A stretch of 64,000 nt of DNA from Planctomycetes bacterium syqfu (GCA_020974905.1 CP087563.1:3410001-3474000); one strand, 5' to 3'; numbered from the stretch's first letter, positions 33,454 to 42,565 are shown. The notes: a model not told the origin generated them from the letters alone. A program made the numbers and translations.

Positions 33454-34356
33454 ATGAAAAACAAAACCAGTTTCATCATCGCCTTGATCGTCGTTGTCAT
33501 GCTCGGCACCTATGCCGTCTGTTTTCAGGTTCGCTATGACGAAGTCGCAGTCAAAACCACTTTCGACAATGCCGATGAAAACAGCATCATCAAGGAACCG
33601 GGCCTGCACTTCAAAGCCCCTTGGCCGTTCCAGAAAGTCGAAACCTATTCCACGCGTCTGCAGGTGTACGAACCCAAGCTCATTGAGCAGCAGACTGCGG
33701 ACGAAAAGACCGTTGCCGTCCGTCCCTACGTGACATGGTCCATTGATGATCCGTTGTCATTTTTCAAGCGTGTCCGCACTGTGGAAGATGCCAATGAACG
33801 CATTAACTCACTGCTGAGCACATCGCGTGGTGTGATCTCCAAATTCACTTTCAGCCAGTTGGTCAACACCGACCCGTCACAGCTTAAGCTCACGGAAATC
33901 GAAAAGATGGCCACCGACCAGCTTCAGAAGCTCGTTGACGATTCAGGTTACGGCATCACCATCAAGCAGGTGGGTATCCGTCGAATCAAGCTTCCTGAAA
34001 AGACCACCGAGAGTGTGTTTGAAACGATGAAGAAGACCCGCGAACGCATGGCTGCCAACGCCCGTCAAGAAGGTAAAGCCAAGGCCGCTGCCATCAAGTC
34101 AGACGCCGAAACCGCCGCCAAGCGCATGAAGGCCATCGCCGAACGTCGCGCTCAGGAAATTCGTGCCAAGGGCGACCGTGAAGCCGCCAAGTATTACGCC
34201 TCTTTTGCAAACGACAAGGAAGACTTCGCCATCTTCCTGTTCAAGAACGAAGCCCTCAAGGAAATGCTTAAGAACAACTCCACCTTCGTGCTCCCTGCCG
34301 AAGACTTGGGTTTGTTTGAGTCCGTCGGCGAAGTGAATCTGCCTGCAGGACAGTAA
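33454..34356 (+). CDS. SPFH domain protein, HflC-like
   Basis: A 300-residue protein with one N-terminal membrane helix (SFIIALIVVVMLGTYAVCF). The SPFH domain (VRYDEVAVKTTF, PGLHFKAPWPFQKVETYSTRLQVYE) is followed by a long Ala/Glu/Lys-rich helix (RQEGKAKAAAIKSDAETAAKRMKAIAERRAQEI) typical of HflC. An upstream in-frame TTG at 33421 would add 11 hydrophilic residues before the helix; ATG 33454 is preferred. It lies 60 bases after the first SPFH gene and 62 bases before the third. By homology it would pair with an HflK-like subunit to form a cage; in E. coli HflKC encloses FtsH, but no ftsH is present here. Confidence 0.92.
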   Translation: MKNKTSFIIALIVVVMLGTYAVCFQVRYDEVAVKTTFDNADENSIIKEPGLHFKAPWPFQKVETYSTRLQVYEPKLIEQQTADEKTVAVRPYVTWSIDDPLSFFKRVRTVEDANERINSLLSTSRGVISKFTFSQLVNTDPSQLKLTEIEKMATDQLQKLVDDSGYGITIKQVGIRRIKLPEKTTESVFETMKKTRERMAANARQEGKAKAAAIKSDAETAAKRMKAIAERRAQEIRAKGDREAAKYYASFANDKEDFAIFLFKNEALKEMLKNNSTFVLPAEDLGLFESVGEVNLPAGQ

Positions 34357-34418
34357 GTTTGATTTGAATAATTGAGGTTCGATTTAACAGGATCGTTAAA
34401 CCAGCAAGGTTATACAAC

Positions 34419-35708
34419 ATGGCTCACAAGCATCATCACGATCATGACCACGAACACACCGCCCAGCCACGCGGTGCGCAGGACCCGGGCTTTGATCCGG
34501 CTGCACAATCACTGGCTGACGCGCTGCAGTTCTGCTTCACCGCATTGAAGGTCATCATGGTCGTTCTCGTTGTGGTTTACTTCGGTAGTGGTTTTTTCAA
34601 TGTCGAATCCAACAAGACCGCGGTTCAACTTCGTTTCGGGAAAATCATCAGGGCCGATCTGTCCAGTGGTGGACCTTATTTTTCACTGCCTTATCCGATC
34701 GATGAAGTCATTCATGTTGATCTGAAAGAACGTGTTCTGGATGTCAAAAAAGCCTTCTGGTTTGAGTATGACGAAAAGCGAGATGCAGGCAAAACCATTG
34801 ACGAAATGGCGGAGTCCCGCATGGGACCGCTCAACCCTGTCAAAGATGGTTCTCTGATCACCGGCGATGCCAACATTGTCCACACCCAATGGTCGCTGAC
34901 TTATCTGGTCTATGATCCAAAGTCGTACGTGGAAAATGTCGGCGATGATAAGGCTTTGGCACATAAACTCGTGGAGTTGGCTGCCGAACAGGCTGTTGTC
35001 AAAAACGTGGCCCAGCTCACCGCAGATGATCTTCTCAAGGGTGTGACCAACGCCGAATCCATCAAGACGCACATGCAGGGAACCCTTGATGGCATGAAGA
35101 CCGGCCTTGAAGTCAAGACCGTCTCCATCACACAGATGACCGTCCCCCTGTCCACACGTCCGGCATTCCAGGCTGTACTCAACGCTGAAAACGAAAAAGC
35201 ACGCGAGATCGAATCCGCCCAGGAACAGCGTGTGAACATTCTCTCAACCGCTGCAGGTGAAGCACACGATCAACTGCTTGGTTTGGTTGAGAAGTATGAG
35301 TTCGCAGTCGACAATCACACCGAAGGTGCCGAGCTTGATGCGATCAATAACGAACTGGACACCGTGCTCAACGCACTGATCATCGACAACACACCCATCA
35401 GCGGTGAAGTTGCTGGCATCATCAACGAAGCACAGGTCTACCGCACCAGCATCGTTGAGAAAGTCCAATCCGAAGCTCAAAAGCTCGAACAGCTTTACGA
35501 TCAGTATCAACAGAGCCCACGCATCATTCAGCAGCGTTTGATTCAGGACGCTCGTCGTGAGATCCTTTCCAGTGACATGAATGAAACGTTCTACGTCACT
35601 CAGGACGGGCAGCAGTATCTTGAACTCAACCGCGACCCCAGCGTCAAGCGTGAACGTGAACGTAAACGTCTGCAGTTGGAACAGGAATCGCGTCAGAACA
35701 ACCGATGA
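34419..35708 (+). CDS. SPFH domain protein, HflK-like, with histidine-rich N-terminus
   Basis: A 429-residue single-span protein. The cytosolic N-terminus MAHKHHHDHDHEH could bind metal ions. The membrane helix (VIMVVLVVVYFGSGFF) leads to an SPFH domain starting NVESNKTAVQLRFGKI and including GGPYFSLPYPIDEVIHVDLKER. The C-terminal part is mostly helical with coiled-coil character (EKARESIESAQEQR-like heptads, VEKVQSEAQKLEQLYDQYQQ) and ends in a basic tail. This is nearer to canonical HflK than the first SPFH protein. It is followed 26 bases later by the ABC ATPase gene, so the SPFH trio and the exporter appear to form one transcription unit. Confidence 0.92.
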   Translation: MAHKHHHDHDHEHTAQPRGAQDPGFDPAAQSLADALQFCFTALKVIMVVLVVVYFGSGFFNVESNKTAVQLRFGKIIRADLSSGGPYFSLPYPIDEVIHVDLKERVLDVKKAFWFEYDEKRDAGKTIDEMAESRMGPLNPVKDGSLITGDANIVHTQWSLTYLVYDPKSYVENVGDDKALAHKLVELAAEQAVVKNVAQLTADDLLKGVTNAESIKTHMQGTLDGMKTGLEVKTVSITQMTVPLSTRPAFQAVLNAENEKAREIESAQEQRVNILSTAAGEAHDQLLGLVEKYEFAVDNHTEGAELDAINNELDTVLNALIIDNTPISGEVAGIINEAQVYRTSIVEKVQSEAQKLEQLYDQYQQSPRIIQQRLIQDARREILSSDMNETFYVTQDGQQYLELNRDPSVKRERERKRLQLEQESRQNNR

Positions 35709-35734
35709 TTTTGGTGATGAAATAGAGTTTGCCT

Positions 35735-37036
35735 ATGACTTCCGCAATGACCAGTCAAAACCAGGCCCAGGCCGTCGAGAACTCACATGATGTGATCCGC
35801 TGTATCGGTCTGACCAAAATTTTCAAAGATTTCTGGATGCGCAACCGCGTCCGCGCGGTGGATAGCATCTCCATCAATGTTCAGCGCGGCGAACTCTTTG
35901 GCCTGCTGGGTCCCAACGGTTCGGGTAAGAGTACCACAATCAAGATGATCCTCGGCCTGCTGCATCCGACATCGGGTCGCATCTCGGTGTTGGGAAAACG
36001 CCCTGAAGACGTGGCCATCAAAAAGATGATCGGCTATCTCCCCGAAGAGTCCTATCTCTATCGGTTCCTCAATGCCCGTGAAACACTGGACTATTACGCA
36101 CGACTGTTTTTCCAGAACCGTTTGCAGCGTAAGCGACGTGTGGACATGCTTCTGGAGATGGTCGGACTTGAAGCCGTGCAACGCCGTCCGGTGGGGGAAT
36201 ACTCCAAGGGCATGCAGCGTCGTATCGGTTTGGCCCAGGCGTTGATCAATGACCCGCATCTGCTGATTCTCGACGAACCGACCACCGGTCTGGACCCCAT
36301 CGGCACGCGTCAGATCAAGGACCTGCTGCTGGAACTCAAATCCCGTGGCAAGACCATCCTGCTTTGCTCACATCTGCTCTCGGATGTCGAAGATGTCTGC
36401 GATCGTGTTTCCATCATGTACGGCGGGAAAGTCCGTCAGGAAGGTACGGTCGATGAACTGCTCACCAAGCAGGAAGCGACAACACTGGAAGTCCCCGGTT
36501 TGGATGATCAGACGATTGAGGAAATCCGACAGGTGCTTGCCGCCAAGGGGTATGACATCTCGCGTGTCGATCATCCACGTCAGAAACTCGAATCCCTGTT
36601 CCTGGACATTGTGCATCAGGCACAGGTCGAAGGCATTGAAACCTCCGGCGCTCGTGCTGGTGGTCGCATCGCCGAGTTTCTTTCCAGTGAACTGCCTACC
36701 GCATCAAGTGAGTCGGAAGTTTCACGCGAACAGGTACTCGATGACCTGGTCAAGTCCAAGCCGGTCGAAAAAGTCCAAGTGCAACCCGATCAACCCCAGG
36801 CTGCATCTGTGGACAAAGCCAAGGCTGATGATGACGTGCTTGCCTCACTGACACAGACCAAGCCGACATCGCCCCCGCAGCCCAAACCGCAGGCAGAACC
36901 AGAAGCTCAATCCCCTGTCGAACCTGATCAACCGTCTTCAGAGCAGGTCGATACGCCCGTACCGACGCAACCCAAGAAGCCTGTTGCCGGTGATCAGAGC
37001 GTGTTGGATGATCTGCTTGGTGGCAAGAAGGATTAA
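35735..37036 (+). CDS. ABC transporter ATP-binding protein with C-terminal extension
   Basis: A 433-residue ATPase of the ABC-2/CcmA type. The motifs are complete: Walker A GLLGPNGSGKST (residues about 56-67), Q-loop region YLPEE, signature YSKGMQRRIGLAQAL, Walker B LLILDEPTTGLDP and H-loop CSH. After residue about 320 there is a 115-residue Pro/Gln/Lys-rich disordered tail (AKADDDVLASLTQTKP...VLDDLLGGKKD) not found in usual ATPases of this type. Two similar DDL-containing segments (REQVLDDLVKSK, DQSVLDDLLGGK) recur in it, which suggests short binding motifs. ATG 35735 is chosen over the in-frame TTG at 35729. It would energise the permease encoded 49 bases downstream and perhaps the divergent one at 29896. 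Confidence 0.93.
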   Translation: MTSAMTSQNQAQAVENSHDVIRCIGLTKIFKDFWMRNRVRAVDSISINVQRGELFGLLGPNGSGKSTTIKMILGLLHPTSGRISVLGKRPEDVAIKKMIGYLPEESYLYRFLNARETLDYYARLFFQNRLQRKRRVDMLLEMVGLEAVQRRPVGEYSKGMQRRIGLAQALINDPHLLILDEPTTGLDPIGTRQIKDLLLELKSRGKTILLCSHLLSDVEDVCDRVSIMYGGKVRQEGTVDELLTKQEATTLEVPGLDDQTIEEIRQVLAAKGYDISRVDHPRQKLESLFLDIVHQAQVEGIETSGARAGGRIAEFLSSELPTASSESEVSREQVLDDLVKSKPVEKVQVQPDQPQAASVDKAKADDDVLASLTQTKPTSPPQPKPQAEPEAQSPVEPDQPSSEQVDTPVPTQPKKPVAGDQSVLDDLLGGKKD

Positions 37037-37085
37037 ACCAATCGGATCAACGTTGCATGTTGATTTTCATGCTTAAAGAGATCAA

Positions 37086-38924
37086 ATGAACAAACCCTGG
37101 GTCAAATGGTTGATGGTGTTGATTGGCGGACTACTGCTAGGCGGTGGTGCGTCATTTTTGCTGGCTAAACAGGGATCGCCCAACGGCTCGAACATTCTCA
37201 TGTGGATCACACAGGCCTTTGCCGTGCTGTGGTTGCTCTGGGGGTTCTGGATCGGCCGTAACGTCCCAGGTATGAAGACCGTCGGCGCGATGGTCATTGC
37301 GACCCTCTGCACGGCGGCCATCACCATCCCCATGTTGAGTTCGCGCAGCTACAGCGGTTACGCCATTGTGATGATCGGCATCTGGGCCATGGCCGAATTG
37401 TTCGTCATCGGCCTGTGGTTGATTCGCCTGTTACTCAGTGGTGGTCATCCGGTTTTCGGCGTCGCGCGCACGCTCGTCGACGAAGCCATTCGCATGAAGA
37501 TCGCCTTGATTTTCATTATCGGTGTGGTCTTGCTCATCCCGGTTTTACCGATTCTCATTGATGCCCAGGAACGCCTGGACTATCGCGTCAAGTTTTTCCT
37601 GAACTGGTCGATGGGTGGTATGAGTGTGCTGCTGAGCCTGATGACGGTGTTCCTGGTTTGCGGGAGCATCTGTGGTGAGATCACCCGCAAGAACATTTTC
37701 ATGACCATGGTCAAACCGGTCAGCCGTATCCAGTATCTGATGGGTAAATGGTTGGGTGTGGCGTTGTTGAACATGCTGCTGCTGGCGGTGTCGGGCGTGG
37801 GGATTTACACGTTGACACAGATTCTGGCCCGTCAGCCGGTGAGTAATCCCACCACGCCGCAGATTGAGCTGGGTGCAGTGCGTTATGAGGTTCTCACCGC
37901 ACGACAGTCCGCCAAGGCCGTGCCACCGGATGGGATGGATTTTGCAGGTGAGTTACAAAGCCGCCATGAACGGTTGCGTCGTGAGAATCCCGATGAGTAT
38001 GGTGAACGCCTGACCGCTCAACAGCGAAAAGCGATTCAAAACCGCATCATTGCCCAGTGGTATGCCATCGGCCCGAATGAGTCTCAGACGTATGTGTTTG
38101 AGAATCTGCAACCGGCTGTTGAACGCAATCTGCCGATCCAATTGCGATTCAAACCCAAGATGTCCAAGGCACCGGATGATGAAATGGTGCGTATGGGACT
38201 TTGGATCAATGACCGCCCCTACCCGATCTATCAGGGACAGCATATTCCCACGGAAGTGGCCAATGATAATTTCCATGTCATGAGCATTGATCCGGCCTAC
38301 GTGGATGATCAAGGCAAAATCAAACTGCGCATCCAGAATGTGAACCTGATGGCCCCCGAAGCCACGTTCCCGGCGACGATCAGCTTCAGTCCCGGCAGTG
38401 GTCTTGAAATGCTCTACAACATCGGCAGCTTCGGCCCCAACCTTGCTCGTTCGCTGGCGATGATCTGGGTGCGACTTGGTTTCCTTGCCATGCTTGGCGT
38501 GATGGCCGGGACGTTCCTGGGTTTCCCGGTGGCCTGCCTGCTGAGTTTCATGATTTACTTTGCCGCCATCGCCAGTAACTACCTCAAGGAGTCACTGCGT
38601 TTCTATGCCGGTTACAGTGACATGAATGTGAACCTTTGGGAGAAACTGGTGCTCATTTGGGGTGCGTTTATCGGCAGCATCGGGGATGGTAAATATTGGG
38701 ACGCATTTAAAATCGTCATCCGCCTGGTCGGTGAAATGTTCATTGCGATCGTCCCGGAATTCAGCACCTACAATCCCACGCCACTGGTCTCCGACGGACG
38801 CGTGGTGTCGATGGGCATGCTCGGTTCGTCTGCGATCTGGGTGGGACTGGTTTCCTCGGGATTCTGCCTGTTGATGGCATGGATTATTTTCCGTCGCCGT
38901 GAATTGGCGAAGGTGACAGTGTAA
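37086..38924 (+). CDS. ABC-2 type permease, large form with extracytoplasmic domain
   Basis: A 612-residue membrane protein. Four hydrophobic segments lie in the first 150 residues, followed by more segments around the coupling stretch GEITRKNIFMTMVKPVSRIQYLMGKWLG, a motif shared with the permease at 29896. A large soluble part (about 255-440) with an NLQPAVERNLPIQLRFKPKM region, probably a beta-sandwich on the outer face, sits between membrane segments. The C-terminus has further spans ending in a basic RRRELAKVTV. Such permeases export lipids, glycans or drugs; the large outer domain suggests a bulky or surface substrate. It follows the ATPase gene by 49 bases. Confidence 0.88.
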   Translation: MNKPWVKWLMVLIGGLLLGGGASFLLAKQGSPNGSNILMWITQAFAVLWLLWGFWIGRNVPGMKTVGAMVIATLCTAAITIPMLSSRSYSGYAIVMIGIWAMAELFVIGLWLIRLLLSGGHPVFGVARTLVDEAIRMKIALIFIIGVVLLIPVLPILIDAQERLDYRVKFFLNWSMGGMSVLLSLMTVFLVCGSICGEITRKNIFMTMVKPVSRIQYLMGKWLGVALLNMLLLAVSGVGIYTLTQILARQPVSNPTTPQIELGAVRYEVLTARQSAKAVPPDGMDFAGELQSRHERLRRENPDEYGERLTAQQRKAIQNRIIAQWYAIGPNESQTYVFENLQPAVERNLPIQLRFKPKMSKAPDDEMVRMGLWINDRPYPIYQGQHIPTEVANDNFHVMSIDPAYVDDQGKIKLRIQNVNLMAPEATFPATISFSPGSGLEMLYNIGSFGPNLARSLAMIWVRLGFLAMLGVMAGTFLGFPVACLLSFMIYFAAIASNYLKESLRFYAGYSDMNVNLWEKLVLIWGAFIGSIGDGKYWDAFKIVIRLVGEMFIAIVPEFSTYNPTPLVSDGRVVSMGMLGSSAIWVGLVSSGFCLLMAWIIFRRRELAKVTV

Positions 38925-38984
38925 GCTTGGAACGACAACGATTGCTACGGTGCAAGACGCATCGCTGATGACTTGGATACGCGT

Positions 38985-40889
38985 ATGACACGTACACGAT
39001 TGACACAACTCCTGGCAGTGCTTTTCAGCGTCGTCTGCATGGTCGGTGCCGGAGTTCTTGTGCCCATGATCAATAACCAGCGCGCCGACCTGCAGGTCGA
39101 AACCGGCCTGGAACTTGGCGAAGGACTCCCGCCACAGATTGTGCTGGCAACCACCGCTCTGGGGACGTTCCGCGGTCTGTTTGTCGATATCCTCTGGCAT
39201 CGCGCCAACAAGCTCAAGGAAGAAGGCAAGTTTCAGGAAGCTTCCACCCTCAGCCAATGGATCACCACGCTTCAGCCGCGTTTCCCACAAGTCTGGGCAT
39301 TCCACGCATGGAACATGGCCTACAACATCTCCGTGGCAACGCATACCTCTGAAGAACGTTGGGATTGGGTCAACAAAGGCATTCGACTGCTGCGTGAACA
39401 AGGCATTCCCTACAACCCGCGAGCAGTGCGCCTGTACCGTGAATTAAGCTGGATCTTCTTCCACAAGATCGGTCAGTACTCCGACGATGCACACTGGTTC
39501 TACAAGCGCGAACTCGCTTATGAGATGCAACAGGTCCTGGGTGATCTGGATCGCGGGGGCACGACCGAACAGGTCATCGGTCGCTTCAGAAGCATCGCTG
39601 AGGCATCTGATACGGTCAAGGAACTGGTTGAGAAGTATCCCAATGTCCAGCCGGTCCTCGATACCATCAGTGAACTTGGCTATGAACCCAACGAACGGCT
39701 GTTGCGCCAATTGGGTACATACATCATGTACTTCAACTCGTTTGATTCAATCATCATTCAAGGTGAAGACCAGGCACGCCAGGTTCCCACCGGCGTGGAC
39801 CCGCGCTTGGTCAATGCGATTTTCTATAACAAGGATCCGAAATGGAATCAGGCGCTGCCGCATCTGTTTAATTACCTGCGCAAGCATGTCATCGTCCAAC
39901 GCTATCACATGCAGCCTCAGAAGATGCTGGAGATGATGGAAGCGTTCGGCCCGATCGATTGGCGTCATCCTGCTGCCCATGGCATGTATTGGGCCAAGCT
40001 CGGTACCGAGCAGGCCGCGCTGCTGCGTCACAACGATGATGTGGACATCGTCAACACCTACCGCCAGAACGTGCACTCCATGCAGTTACTCACACGGTCA
40101 GGTCGTTTGTCGTTTGATCCGTTTACCCGTCGCCTGCAGATGCTACCGGACGTGCGGTTTATCCCTGCCTATGAAAAAGCCGTCGAAGAAGCGGACGAAG
40201 CTTACTTCGAAAAATATGGCAAGCATTCGGACAGCTACAAGGCCGGTCATGAAAACTTCCTGCTGGCTGCCATTGTCTACAATTATCTCTACGGAGACAT
40301 TGACCAGGCACGCGAAAACTTCAAAAAGGTTCGCGAACTTTATGGCAATGAACCGCATAACCAGCGAAATCAACGCTATACCAGCACGATGCAGGACCTG
40401 GTGATTTTTGAACTCCAGGGCAATGCCACCATGATGGATCGCTCCACACAGTTCATCGATGCCATGATCCGTCAGGGATTGGAACAAGGTTTGGCTCATG
40501 GACGCATGGACACCTTCAACCGCTGCCTGGCATTGGCTCAACAGATGCACACGAAATTCAACAGCCGGGGCATCACCACCACCATCTCCCCGCAGGACCG
40601 TATGAAAATTCTGGATTGGCCCCAGACGCTTTTCAATTCCTACATCTCATACATGAAGCAGGAGTCGGTGGACCCGTTGATCCGCGCACGTATCTGGATG
40701 AACACCCCCCTGCCGCTCAAGCAACAGACTTATGACAAGCTGCTGCCGGTGATGACCGAGCAATTAAAACGCTATGGTCTGGATGTGGCACGTGCCTTCC
40801 CCGAACCCGATGGCATGCAAAGCATTCGCGCCAGAGATGCCAAACAGGAGCAAGAGAAGAAAACGGATACCAAGGTTCAGATGAAGTAA
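38985..40889 (+). CDS. Membrane-anchored TPR-like helical protein, function unknown
   Basis: A 634-residue protein, last of the SPFH-ABC run. One N-terminal helix (LTQLLAVLFSVVCMVGAGVLV) would anchor it, with the rest outside. The body is rich in paired helices with aromatic residues, resembling tetratricopeptide repeats: DILWHRANKLKEEGKFQEASTL, WAFHAWNMAYNISV, LYRELSWIFFHKIGQ, NFLLAAIVYNYLYGDIDQARENFKKV. The C-terminal 20 residues are Lys/Glu/Gln-rich. An in-frame TTG at 38973 is possible. It lies 60 bases after the permease gene. As the final member of this cluster it may be the periplasmic adaptor or substrate-handling partner of the transporter; this is inference from position only. Confidence 0.8.
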   Translation: MTRTRLTQLLAVLFSVVCMVGAGVLVPMINNQRADLQVETGLELGEGLPPQIVLATTALGTFRGLFVDILWHRANKLKEEGKFQEASTLSQWITTLQPRFPQVWAFHAWNMAYNISVATHTSEERWDWVNKGIRLLREQGIPYNPRAVRLYRELSWIFFHKIGQYSDDAHWFYKRELAYEMQQVLGDLDRGGTTEQVIGRFRSIAEASDTVKELVEKYPNVQPVLDTISELGYEPNERLLRQLGTYIMYFNSFDSIIIQGEDQARQVPTGVDPRLVNAIFYNKDPKWNQALPHLFNYLRKHVIVQRYHMQPQKMLEMMEAFGPIDWRHPAAHGMYWAKLGTEQAALLRHNDDVDIVNTYRQNVHSMQLLTRSGRLSFDPFTRRLQMLPDVRFIPAYEKAVEEADEAYFEKYGKHSDSYKAGHENFLLAAIVYNYLYGDIDQARENFKKVRELYGNEPHNQRNQRYTSTMQDLVIFELQGNATMMDRSTQFIDAMIRQGLEQGLAHGRMDTFNRCLALAQQMHTKFNSRGITTTISPQDRMKILDWPQTLFNSYISYMKQESVDPLIRARIWMNTPLPLKQQTYDKLLPVMTEQLKRYGLDVARAFPEPDGMQSIRARDAKQEQEKKTDTKVQMK

Positions 40890-41028
40890 CGCATGGACGG
40901 CAGCAAGTAACGCTTATGCAATGCATCACACTCAACGATGCAGTCATCCAATAAATGAACCTATTGGGGATATCAAACGGTTACAGACAAATTGAACTGG
41001 CTACCCCAAACCACGCTATTGTTCTGAT

Positions 41029-41185
41029 TAGAGCCGGTCGCATCATTCATCACCAAATAGAGATTCGATTCGTCATTCCCGCGCAGGCGGGAATTGAGTG
41101 GCATGCAGTTGACGCTTGCGAATTTCACTGGACTCCCGCCTGCGCGAAAGTGACGGACGTAGGCGATTGTTTATACGAGTTGCTA
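41029..41185. repeat. Palindromic element of the CCCGCGCAGGCGGGA family, copy 3
   Basis: The left end is TAGAGC (41029-41034). The core begins TCATTCCCGCGCAGGCGGGA near 41072, followed by the oriented spacer GCAGTTGACGCTTGCG and CACTGGACTCCCGCCTGCGC. The right end is degenerate (GAGTTGCTA). It fills most of the 351-base gap 40890-41240, which holds no gene. Confidence 0.82.
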
Positions 41186-41240
41186 CAATTGACAAACTAA
41201 TAATCATGAAAAGACACATCACTTTTCATCGGGGGGCATC

Positions 41241-41933
41241 ATGCGCTTTCTTGCATTTTTTGCACTGATCATCAGTATCATTTCAATCATTGGTTTTGGT
41301 AAAAAACTATTTTCTACAAAGCGTGATCTAACAACGAACGCTTCAGAACCAACTCAGAATCCTGACCATCTGCCCGATTCCAATGATGATCTGCAACTCA
41401 ATCCGCCTACAGCAGAGCAAACTGCACAACGTGTTCTGGCAATCCTGGCGATTTTCGACAAAGCTCATCAGGATGACCAGATCGATCAATGGGTCGCTTC
41501 AAATCATATCGATCAATACTTTTCCAATGAGGAAAGAATCTTTTTCAATACGTCTTCTCCCGATGAAAAAATACGCATCAGATTCAGTTGGCGTGCTGAA
41601 GGGTTGGTTCCGCTCTTGTGGGCTTTAGGCATCATCGATGAGATGCCAACATTGAATCAGATGGTTGAACTTGGCCAATACGAACAAGCATTGAAATCGA
41701 TCTACAACTCTCCTCAATCCTTTATCAAATCTGCATCGTTACGCAGTCATCAAGAAATCGAAAAACTTGAAGAACACCTTTATCATCAACATTGGCGAAC
41801 CCGCGATGCGTATCTGTTCAAGAAACCCATGCCCAGAGAACTGGATCCATGGATCGTTTACGAGCGACGCTACGCAGCGAGTTGGCTTGTCGGCTGGTCA
41901 GAAGATTGGGATGAAGTGCCCACGGATACATAA
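41241..41933 (+). CDS. DUF4272 domain protein with N-terminal membrane helix
   Basis: A 230-residue protein. Residues 3-22 form a hydrophobic helix (FLAFFALIISIISIIGFG), followed by a polar linker. From about residue 60 the DUF4272 pattern is visible: EQTAQRVLAILAIF, FSWRAEGLVPLLWALGIIDEMP and the terminal ERRYAASWLVGWSEDWDEVPTDT. The family has no established function and usually occurs as a free cytosolic domain, so the added membrane anchor is uncommon. GGGG lies just before the ATG. A palindromic element sits upstream. No partner gene is evident. Confidence 0.82.
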   Translation: MRFLAFFALIISIISIIGFGKKLFSTKRDLTTNASEPTQNPDHLPDSNDDLQLNPPTAEQTAQRVLAILAIFDKAHQDDQIDQWVASNHIDQYFSNEERIFFNTSSPDEKIRIRFSWRAEGLVPLLWALGIIDEMPTLNQMVELGQYEQALKSIYNSPQSFIKSASLRSHQEIEKLEEHLYHQHWRTRDAYLFKKPMPRELDPWIVYERRYAASWLVGWSEDWDEVPTDT

Positions 41934-42103
41934 GCACTTTTGGCCAATCTGATTCCAGGTCATTTAGAACAATTTGCATCATTACTGCCTATTCTGTTAA
42001 TAGCTGCGACGTTGGTTTTCTGCGTGTATCAAGCGTTTTGCCAGCGTTGCGTAACAACGCGACGATTGGAACAAGCGACAATCAATCACGCAAAACACGC
42101 TAA

Positions 42104-42143
42104 CCAAGTAAAAACAGCATGCCACGTGATGTGACATGCTGTT
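42104..42143 (-). terminator. Intrinsic terminator of the amtB-PII unit
   Basis: AACAGCATG (42113-42121) pairs with CATGCTGTT (42135-42143). On the minus strand the stem is followed by TTTACTTGG, giving a five-T run with the end of the stem. It lies 78 bases after the PII stop codon. The rest of 41934-42220 contains only a doubtful short ORF. Confidence 0.7.
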
Positions 42144-42220
42144 CCACTTCGTCAGGAATCAACCCCTGACTGCCGCAAGGCCTATTGGCCTCTCGGACCC
42201 CTGTTTGTTAGAGCGAAACT

Positions 42221-42565
42221 TTAGATGGCTTCGCCGCCGCGTTCGCCGGTGCGGATACGGATGCATTGTTCCAGTGGGACGACGAAGATTTTGCCGTCAC
42301 CGATTTTGCCGCTGTCACTATCGCGTGCCGCCTGGATGATTGCATCGATGGCCGGTTCGACGAATGCGTCGTTGACCGCCACTTCGATACGGGTCTTGGG
42401 CAGCAGGTCCGGTGTGATTTCCTGGCCGCGGTAGAGGTCGATGTCCTGTTGCTGACCGTGGCCGGTGACACGGGAAACGGTCACGCGACTGATGTCACGG
42501 TCGACCAATGCCTGGCGGACTTCGTCGAGCTTTTCAGGTTGAATAATGGCGATGATCAGTTTCAT
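42221..42565 (-). CDS. glnB: P-II family nitrogen regulatory protein (GlnB/GlnK type)
   Basis: A 114-residue trimeric signal protein that reads ATP/ADP and 2-oxoglutarate and controls ammonium uptake. MKLIIAIIQPEKLDEVRQAL, the T-loop GHGQQQDIDLYRGQEI, LLPKTRIEVAVND and the C-terminal GKIFVVPLEQCIRIRTGERGGEAI are all PII features. Aligned with E. coli GlnB, Tyr46 is kept (Tyr45 here), but the uridylylated Tyr51 is replaced by Ile50. Control by GlnD uridylylation is therefore not expected. ATG 42565 is chosen; an in-frame TTG three codons upstream lies too near AAAGGA. The gene follows amtB by 116 bases, a classical pair in which the PII protein plugs the channel. Confidence 0.96.
   Translation of the reverse strand: MKLIIAIIQPEKLDEVRQALVDRDISRVTVSRVTGHGQQQDIDLYRGQEITPDLLPKTRIEVAVNDAFVEPAIDAIIQAARDSDSGKIGDGKIFVVPLEQCIRIRTGERGGEAI

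Noticed and set aside
31297-35708. Canonical hflK-hflC pair with ftsH
   Set aside because: There are three SPFH genes and no protease gene here, so symbols hflK and hflC were not assigned.
41940-42134. 64-codon ORF between the DUF4272 and PII genes
   Set aside because: It starts with TTG without Shine-Dalgarno and runs into the terminator of the opposite strand; the protein has no convincing features beyond a short hydrophobic stretch.
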